64,000 nucleotides of DNA. Source: Mesonia algae (GTDB lineage Bacteria; Bacteroidota; Bacteroidia; Flavobacteriales; Flavobacteriaceae). Below the pieces are notes generated by a model that saw only the letters and a program-made list of their open reading frames with translations, was not told the origin of the DNA and made no database searches. The first letter of the stretch is position 1. Each line of letters starts with the position of its first letter. This document shows positions 59,461 through 64,000 of this stretch, piece by piece. The position numbers were made by a program, and so were the translations under genes. The DNA lies in contig NZ_QKYV01000001.1 in NCBI RefSeq assembly GCF_003253545.1, forward strand, positions 186,001 to 250,000, given 5' to 3'.

Positions 59461-60067
59461 TATTACTAAGCAAAGCATTGGAGTTTCAATTTTTGTAATT
59501 TCAATGAGTTTAATCTTAGTTTATTGGTTTGAAATTGAATTTTCAAGGGTATTATTATTATTTCCTATAGGAGTTTTAGGAGGCTTGAGCTCAGTTTTTT
59601 ATTTGAAGTATTTTAATCCTTCCGTAAAGCTCTTTCCATACAAATGGATGTTAGAAGGGGTTTTATTTGGTTTATTTTTCTCTTCTATTAATTTAATGAA
59701 TGGAAAAGCTAAACATATGATTTCCTTATTTCTTATCGGAATAACTATAGGACTTTTAGTTAGGGGCCTTTACTATTGGTGGATGAAAAAGAATGTTAAG
59801 CGTTTGCTGAAACACCCTTCAGCTTTTGTTTTTGAAAAAGCAAGTCTTAGGGATATTAATCAAAATACAGTTTTAGGTTTTCTAATTATTCAAAATAAAG
59901 ATCTTATCTTTTTAGATACTTTTAATGATGAAGAATTATGGAGAAAAGAACTAAAATCTATAGAAGCAGAGTTATTAACATCTAAGTGGAATATTCCTAA
60001 TGAAATTCAATTATTTGAAGAAAATCATTTCATTCAAGTCAAGTTTCCACTTTTTTTATGGATTTGA
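59450..60067 (+). CDS. membrane protein of unknown function downstream of mfd
   Basis: A protein of 205 residues with four hydrophobic helices in the first 110 residues (about 10-27, 33-50, 63-80 and 90-108). A soluble C-terminal part follows (WWMKKNVKRLLKHPSAFVFE, LGFLIIQNKDLIFLDTFNDE), with an even mix of strands and charged residues. I recognise no family. It overlaps mfd by 11 bases, so it is translated from the same message. It is convergent with the next gene over a 42-base gap. Confidence 0.75.
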   Translation: MKYSITKQSIGVSIFVISMSLILVYWFEIEFSRVLLLFPIGVLGGLSSVFYLKYFNPSVKLFPYKWMLEGVLFGLFFSSINLMNGKAKHMISLFLIGITIGLLVRGLYYWWMKKNVKRLLKHPSAFVFEKASLRDINQNTVLGFLIIQNKDLIFLDTFNDEELWRKELKSIEAELLTSKWNIPNEIQLFEENHFIQVKFPLFLWI

Positions 60068-60109
60068 TAGACGAAAATAAAGGCATATGATAGGTTCATA
60101 ATTTAGGCC

Positions 60110-60760
60110 TTACATATTTTTCGTAGTGTTTAAGTAGGTTGCTATAATTTCGTCTATATCTTTAAAACGAAGCTCTTTATTATTAATTTTTTGAAGAAGC
60201 TCGGGGTCTTCCTTAAAGTAAGCGTTGGCACCTTTCTTTAGCCCTCTCGCCAAAGAGGTCATATATAATAATCGAGCTTTGTCATAATCTCTCTTCTTTA
60301 GATAATAATTAAGCGTAGGGAAATCTTGCCCTTGGATAAATCTATATAACGTATATAATTCATCATTTTTGTTGACGCGATAAACACCAGAACTAAAATA
60401 AAATTTCACATAATTATTTTGATTATAAACGAGTAGTAAAGATTTACCTAAAGAAGCATTTCCTTTGATTGTAATTACTACTGCAACAGGTTCAAATTCA
60501 TATATTTTACCAGATTTAGAAACTACCTTAACTGCTTCAATATTCTTTTTCTTAAACTTTACTTTTTTTGAATTTTCGGTTAATTTGAAGGCAACTCTAG
60601 ATTGGGCTGGATTGTTTGGCACTTGAACTAGACCTTTTTTCAACGTACCATCTTTTAATTTAATTTCTCCTTGCCAATAAGGATTTGTATTAATGTTTTG
60701 GGAGTGGATATTGATAGAAAAAGTAATTGATAGAATAAACAGAAGTAATTTTAATTTCAT
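60110..60760 (-). CDS. secreted protein of unknown function
   Basis: A protein of 216 residues with a signal peptide (MKLKLLLFILSITFSINIHS). The mature protein begins NPYWQGEIKLKDGTLKKGLV, has a strand-rich core (NAAFK-like VAFKLTENSKKVKFKKKNIE, KIYEFEPVAVVITIKGNASL) and a helical C-terminus (LQKINNKELRFKDIDEIIAT). The opening with GEI-LKDG-KGLV resembles small beta-barrel or DUF-type periplasmic proteins of Bacteroidota, but I cannot name a family. It is isolated, with 121 bases upstream. Confidence 0.72.
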   Translation of the reverse strand: MKLKLLLFILSITFSINIHSQNINTNPYWQGEIKLKDGTLKKGLVQVPNNPAQSRVAFKLTENSKKVKFKKKNIEAVKVVSKSGKIYEFEPVAVVITIKGNASLGKSLLLVYNQNNYVKFYFSSGVYRVNKNDELYTLYRFIQGQDFPTLNYYLKKRDYDKARLLYMTSLARGLKKGANAYFKEDPELLQKINNKELRFKDIDEIIATYLNTTKNM

Positions 60761-60881
60761 AACATAAATTTATCCAATATAAAGCTTTTAATACAATCAA
60801 TAAAATTAACTATTGACTATCGGCTTTTCAGATAGATGAAGAATATAACTTGTAATGGACTAAAATAGTGAGATTACATTT

Positions 60882-61241
60882 TTAAAAATGTAAAAAAGCA
60901 TTTTCAAAAAATTCGATTTTAGTACCCAATTTATTTTTGATGATCGCTACAATATCAAAGCGTACTTCTACATCTAAATCATTTTCGATAACATAGAAAT
61001 CGATGGCTTTTACTAGCTGTTGTATTTGCTTAGGTTTTACAAAATCTTGCGGATTACCAAAATCTGGTGTGCTTCGGGTTTTCACTTCTACGGCACATAA
61101 AATATCATTTAGCCGAGCGATAATATCTATTTCTGCTTTTTGATAACGATAGTTACGCTCTAAAATTTTATAACCTTTTTTCTGTAAAAAATCAACAGCA
61201 AGCTGTTCTCCTTTTTTTCCTAATTCGTTATGTTGAGCCAT
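60882..61241 (-). CDS. YraN family (UPF0102) endonuclease-like protein
   Basis: A cytosolic protein of 119 residues with the restriction-endonuclease fold of YraN. It starts LGKKGEQLAVDFLQKKGYKI and has the catalytic-type residues Asp39 in RYQKAEIDIIARL and Glu52/Lys54 in CAVEVKTRS. These match the PD-(D/E)XK core, and a Holliday-junction-resolvase-like role is suspected but unproven. A near-consensus -7 box TATCTTTA lies at 61258-61265 on the minus strand. Confidence 0.92.
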   Translation of the reverse strand: MAQHNELGKKGEQLAVDFLQKKGYKILERNYRYQKAEIDIIARLNDILCAVEVKTRSTPDFGNPQDFVKPKQIQQLVKAIDFYVIENDLDVEVRFDIVAIIKNKLGTKIEFFENAFLHF

Positions 61242-61272
61242 TTATCATAATTTCTACTAAAGATAACCCATT

Positions 61273-63357
61273 TTACTGAATGTTATATTTTAGACTCACT
61301 CCTCCAAAAAAGTTTCTGTCATTTCCTGGATAAAAATAGCGAGGTTCGTTCCCTCCAAACCCAATGGCATTAGGCAAGATACTTACGGCATAAGCTTCAT
61401 CAAAAAGATTGTTCACTCCTAGATTAAAATGAACATTAAAGTTTTCTAGAATATTTAATTTGTAGGAAGCTTTAAGGTCGATGACTTTATAACTTTCGCT
61501 ATAAGCGGAATTTTCATCATTCAGTGGTATTTTAGAAACAAACAAAGCATTGCTAAACAAACGTAAGTTTTTATAAAAAATAGCATCTATACCTACATTA
61601 ATTTTTTCGTTAGGAACTCCAGTAAGTTCATTGCCACGAAAATCGTCACCCTCATCTATAAATTCATCAAATTCATAGTCGTTAAATTCTGCAGAAACAA
61701 AAGGAATAATTTGTATTGATGGAGAAATATTCCAGGTATACTGCATTAATAATTCGATACCGTTATGGTTTGTTTTTCCTGCATTTACACCTACATATTG
61801 GTCATTACCTACCCGTTCAGCTACCAATAAATCATTGACCTGAATGGTGTATAAAGCAATTTCAGTATAAAAATTTCTTGTCCAATTTCCTTTAAACCCT
61901 ATTTCATAATTCCATCCAGTTTCTGGTTCTAGGCTGGTGTTTATTTTCCCATTTGGAGTTAGAGTTTCATCTACGGTTGGAGTAGAAAAACCCTTACTTA
62001 CATTTAAATAAACATTTTTTTGTTGGGTCAACTCGTATAAAGCCGAAAAGCGTGGAGCAAAAATAGTTGTAAAGTTACCCTCACTGCGTTGCTCTGTATT
62101 CGCTTCCGTAAAGAAATCTGTCAAAGTATAGTTGGTGCTATTTACGTTAAGTCCTCCTATTAAATTAAGTTTAGGAGTTACTTGAAAATCTATTTGGGCA
62201 AAGGCATTTATGTAATTTCGGTCTTGTTCTACATTAGCAATTCTATCTCCTTCTACGCTTCCTTGGTTGGGAAAATCTTCATACAAATTCTCAAAATTAC
62301 TCCCATCATAATTTTCTTGAAGAAACTCTGCTCCTAAGCTTGCTTTAAACGGAATATTAAATACCTGATGTTGATAATCAAAACGTGATCTTGCTCCCCA
62401 ATTAAATGTTTCTTGCTGTAAAATATCAAAAGGGCGTGGTTCGTAAGCGTCTTTGTAGTTAGTAAAAACACTCGTGGTTTGTTCTAATTGATTAGAAAAT
62501 TGATAGTGATAAGAAAGCCCTAATAATAGTTTATCATAAGATTCATAACCTTGGGCCGATTTCCAAGTAAATGCAGCTTGACGCGGATCTTCTTCATAAG
62601 CCGATAGACTAATAGAACTCGGAATAAAAGCTTTTAACCTTGTAAAATTCCCTAAAAAACTAAGATTCGATTTTTCCGATAAATGGAGCTTTCCGTTAAG
62701 GTGAAAAGATTTTCTGTCATAATCTGAATTTTCTCTATAACCTTCCTGTTCTAAATGATTGTAGTTGGCAAAAATGGAAGCTTTTTGAGTAGCAAATCCT
62801 GCACTAATAGATTTTTTAAGCAATTGATAACTTCCTACATCTGTAGAAAATTTGGCAAAAGTTTTTTCCTTTCCAGGATCTGCAGAAATCAAATGAATAA
62901 CTCCACCAAGTCCAGACCCATATAAACTAGAGTTTGGTCCTTTAATAATTTCTATACGCTCAATAGCATCGAGGTCAATATCATTGATTACTGTTTCCCC
63001 GTCGCCACTCGATAAAGGTATTTCATTAAAATAAGCCTTTACTCTATTTGTACCATATTGTGCTCTAGCTCCAACCCCTCTTATGGTAATTCTATTGGTA
63101 TTTAAAGCGCCCGCCTGCGTATACACCCCTGGAACCCGATTAAAAGATTGCGTAGTTAGCGTGGGAGAACTTCTTTGTAGTTCGGTTTTATTTAGCAAGC
63201 TTACCGATGCTGGAGTTTTCTTCAATTCTCCCTTTACGGAACTACTTTGCAAATAAACTTCTTCTAGAGAAGTGCTGTCTTTTACTTGTTGAGCTAAAGA
63301 ATTATATACACTTATGCACGCAAGCGTAGTTCCGTAAAGAAAATTTTTAAATTTCAA
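61273..63357 (-). CDS. TonB-dependent receptor
   Basis: An outer-membrane active-transport receptor of about 694 residues. The plug domain covers roughly residues 30-150 (SVSLLNKTELQRSSPTLTTQ, ITIRGVGARAQYGTNRVKAY, IERIEIIKGPNSSLYGSGLG), and the 22-strand barrel follows to the C-terminus (VNNLFDEAYAVSI, FFGGVSLKYNIQ). It lacks the carboxypeptidase-like domain of SusC proteins and resembles iron or vitamin receptors such as FecA. No in-frame ATG precedes the signal. I chose the TTG at 63357, which gives MKFKNFLYGTTLACISVYNS and starts 17 bases after the upstream stop; a TTG at 63408 would overlap that gene. Confidence 0.9.
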   Translation of the reverse strand: MKFKNFLYGTTLACISVYNSLAQQVKDSTSLEEVYLQSSSVKGELKKTPASVSLLNKTELQRSSPTLTTQSFNRVPGVYTQAGALNTNRITIRGVGARAQYGTNRVKAYFNEIPLSSGDGETVINDIDLDAIERIEIIKGPNSSLYGSGLGGVIHLISADPGKEKTFAKFSTDVGSYQLLKKSISAGFATQKASIFANYNHLEQEGYRENSDYDRKSFHLNGKLHLSEKSNLSFLGNFTRLKAFIPSSISLSAYEEDPRQAAFTWKSAQGYESYDKLLLGLSYHYQFSNQLEQTTSVFTNYKDAYEPRPFDILQQETFNWGARSRFDYQHQVFNIPFKASLGAEFLQENYDGSNFENLYEDFPNQGSVEGDRIANVEQDRNYINAFAQIDFQVTPKLNLIGGLNVNSTNYTLTDFFTEANTEQRSEGNFTTIFAPRFSALYELTQQKNVYLNVSKGFSTPTVDETLTPNGKINTSLEPETGWNYEIGFKGNWTRNFYTEIALYTIQVNDLLVAERVGNDQYVGVNAGKTNHNGIELLMQYTWNISPSIQIIPFVSAEFNDYEFDEFIDEGDDFRGNELTGVPNEKINVGIDAIFYKNLRLFSNALFVSKIPLNDENSAYSESYKVIDLKASYKLNILENFNVHFNLGVNNLFDEAYAVSILPNAIGFGGNEPRYFYPGNDRNFFGGVSLKYNIQ

Positions 63358-63374
63358 AGGCTTAAATATAAAGG

Positions 63375-64000
63375 TTACTTTTCGGTTGAATTTGCTGCTA
63401 CTCGCCAAACGATTCCAGAGTCATCGTCAGACACAAGTAAAGAACCATCTTGTAATTGAGTTACTCCAACTGGTCTTCCTTTTACTTTTGCATCTTCTTC
63501 ATTAGCGATAAAACCTGTTAAGAAATCTTGAGGCTTTTGCGGATTCCCACTTGCATCAAACGGAATAAAAACCACTTTATAACCGCTTAAGGTAGATCTA
63601 TTCCAAGAACCATGCTGACCTACAAATGCTCCGTTTTTATATTTACTAGGAAAAGCATCTGCTGTATAGAATGTAAGTCCAATAGAAGCCGTATGTGATC
63701 CTAGAGGAACATCTGGTATAATAGCTTTGTTAACCAATTCATTATGTGGTTCATCTTTCCAACGAGGATCTTTAATTTGACCATAATATGAATAAGGCCA
63801 ACCGTAAAAACCACCTTCTTTTACACTTGTAGCATAATCTGGCACTAGATTATCGCCTATTTCATCACGCTCATTTACTGCAGCCCAAAGTTGATTCGTT
63901 ACTGGGTTCCAATCGATTCCTATAGGGTTTCTTATTCCTGAAGCATAGATTTTCTCTCCAGTTCCGTCAGGGTTGACTTCAAGGATTGCCGCTCTACGTT
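63375..64000 (-). CDS. sorbosone/glucose dehydrogenase-like beta-propeller protein (3' part)
   Basis: The gene enters from the right edge; 208 codons are present. The readable frame continues to base 64000 (AAILEVNPDGTGEKIYASGI, then RNPIGIDWNPVTNQLWAAVN, ERDEIGDNLVPDYAT), so the GTG at 63845 is an internal valine and not a start. The motifs RNPIGIDWNP, NERDEIGDN, GWPYSYYG, FVGQHGSWNRS, PVGVTQLQDGSLLVSDD and SGIVWRV are those of PQQ-dependent sugar (L-sorbosone) dehydrogenase family proteins of six-bladed propeller fold, normally exported. The TonB receptor starts 17 bases downstream, suggesting a two-gene unit. Confidence 0.88.
   Translation of the reverse strand, partial: RRAAILEVNPDGTGEKIYASGIRNPIGIDWNPVTNQLWAAVNERDEIGDNLVPDYATSVKEGGFYGWPYSYYGQIKDPRWKDEPHNELVNKAIIPDVPLGSHTASIGLTFYTADAFPSKYKNGAFVGQHGSWNRSTLSGYKVVFIPFDASGNPQKPQDFLTGFIANEEDAKVKGRPVGVTQLQDGSLLVSDDDSGIVWRVAANSTEK

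Noticed and set aside
60080-60111. AAGGC/GCCTT inverted repeat as a terminator after the membrane gene
   Set aside because: Only five pairs with a loop of over 20 bases and no T-run; too weak.
63375-63845. A short complete gene starting at the GTG at 63845
   Set aside because: The same frame stays open to the end of the window and encodes more of the propeller family's conserved sequence, so 63845 is an internal valine.
1-64000. CRISPR arrays, insertion sequences, prophage genes, rRNA genes or riboswitches
   Set aside because: I looked for regularly spaced repeats, transposase and phage motifs, rRNA signatures and structured leaders on both strands and saw none.

Overview
The window reads as chromosomal DNA of a flavobacterium (phylum Bacteroidota, probably family Flavobacteriaceae). 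The base composition is AT-rich. Promoter-like boxes match the Bacteroidota -7 consensus TAnnTTTG rather than sigma70, and recognisable Shine-Dalgarno sequences are scarce. The gene content fits too: DUF3098, DUF3127, DUF2490, DUF6503-like and GYDIA-type GHMP kinase genes, paired peptide MFS (POT) transporters, a TonB-dependent receptor, and short secreted proteins whose signal peptides end in AQ. The content is mainly housekeeping. No prophage, insertion sequence, CRISPR array, rRNA or obvious genomic island is visible, and no stretch without a gene exceeds about 200 bases.

Layout. 1-1.5 kb: the end of a DUF423 membrane gene and a saccharopine dehydrogenase family gene. 1.6-10.4 kb, minus strand: leuS, a membrane zinc peptidase, an AddB-like nuclease, an alpha/beta hydrolase, a K+/H+ antiporter and tRNA-Ala(GGC). 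10.5-13.2 kb, plus: ftsX, a DUF3098 protein, uppP and truB, overlapping or closely spaced. 13.2-20.8 kb: a mixed region with a thioredoxin-like protein, tag, two secreted proteins, aat, a VOC protein, a DUF3127 protein, a flavin reductase, an orphan histidine kinase, a lipoprotein and a HIT protein. 20.8-24.1 kb, minus: an OppC-like permease and a Prc-type tail-specific protease. 24.3-29.0 kb, plus: surE, a small membrane protein, lpxB, an NlpC/P60 lipoprotein and a ComEC-like protein. 29.0-35.5 kb, minus: a peptide-use block with a secreted thioredoxin, two POT transporters and a DPP4-type peptidase. 35.6-37.9 kb, plus: HMG-CoA reductase and a GHMP kinase (mevalonate pathway). 38.0-45.6 kb, minus: an envelope operon of coaX, a beta-barrel protein, a TPR protein, lptC, a 64-residue protein, a CNNM/CBS protein and a parvulin-type PPIase. 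45.7-52.3 kb, plus: tRNA-Phe followed by the ligase-associated DNA repair cluster (MBL exonuclease, ATP-dependent ligase, Lhr-like helicase, PdeM endonuclease), with a PrcB-type lipoprotein inserted before pdeM. 52.4-64 kb: a TspO-related protein, a redox cluster (disulfide oxidoreductase, SDR, DoxX), mfd with an unknown membrane gene, an unknown secreted protein, YraN, a TonB-dependent receptor and the 3' part of a sorbosone/glucose dehydrogenase.

I did not find a clear new multi-gene system. The most interesting signals are dispersed DNA motifs. Fifteen copies of TTCCGT(A/T)AAG lie inside genes in several reading frames. A 12-mer, CGCTTACGCGGA, occurs three times. Near-identical GC-rich palindromes lie in two unrelated genes, each encoding Ala-Ser-Ala-Glu-Ala. 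A compact intergenic element with inverted ends lies at 51047-51142, next to the lipoprotein gene that interrupts the ligase repair cluster.

Several starts were moved from the longest open frame because a promoter box, neighbouring stop or signal peptide argues for a later start: saccharopine dehydrogenase, thioredoxin-like protein, HMG-CoA reductase, LptC, DoxX and the TonB receptor. Product names rest on recognising family motifs by eye, without database searches.
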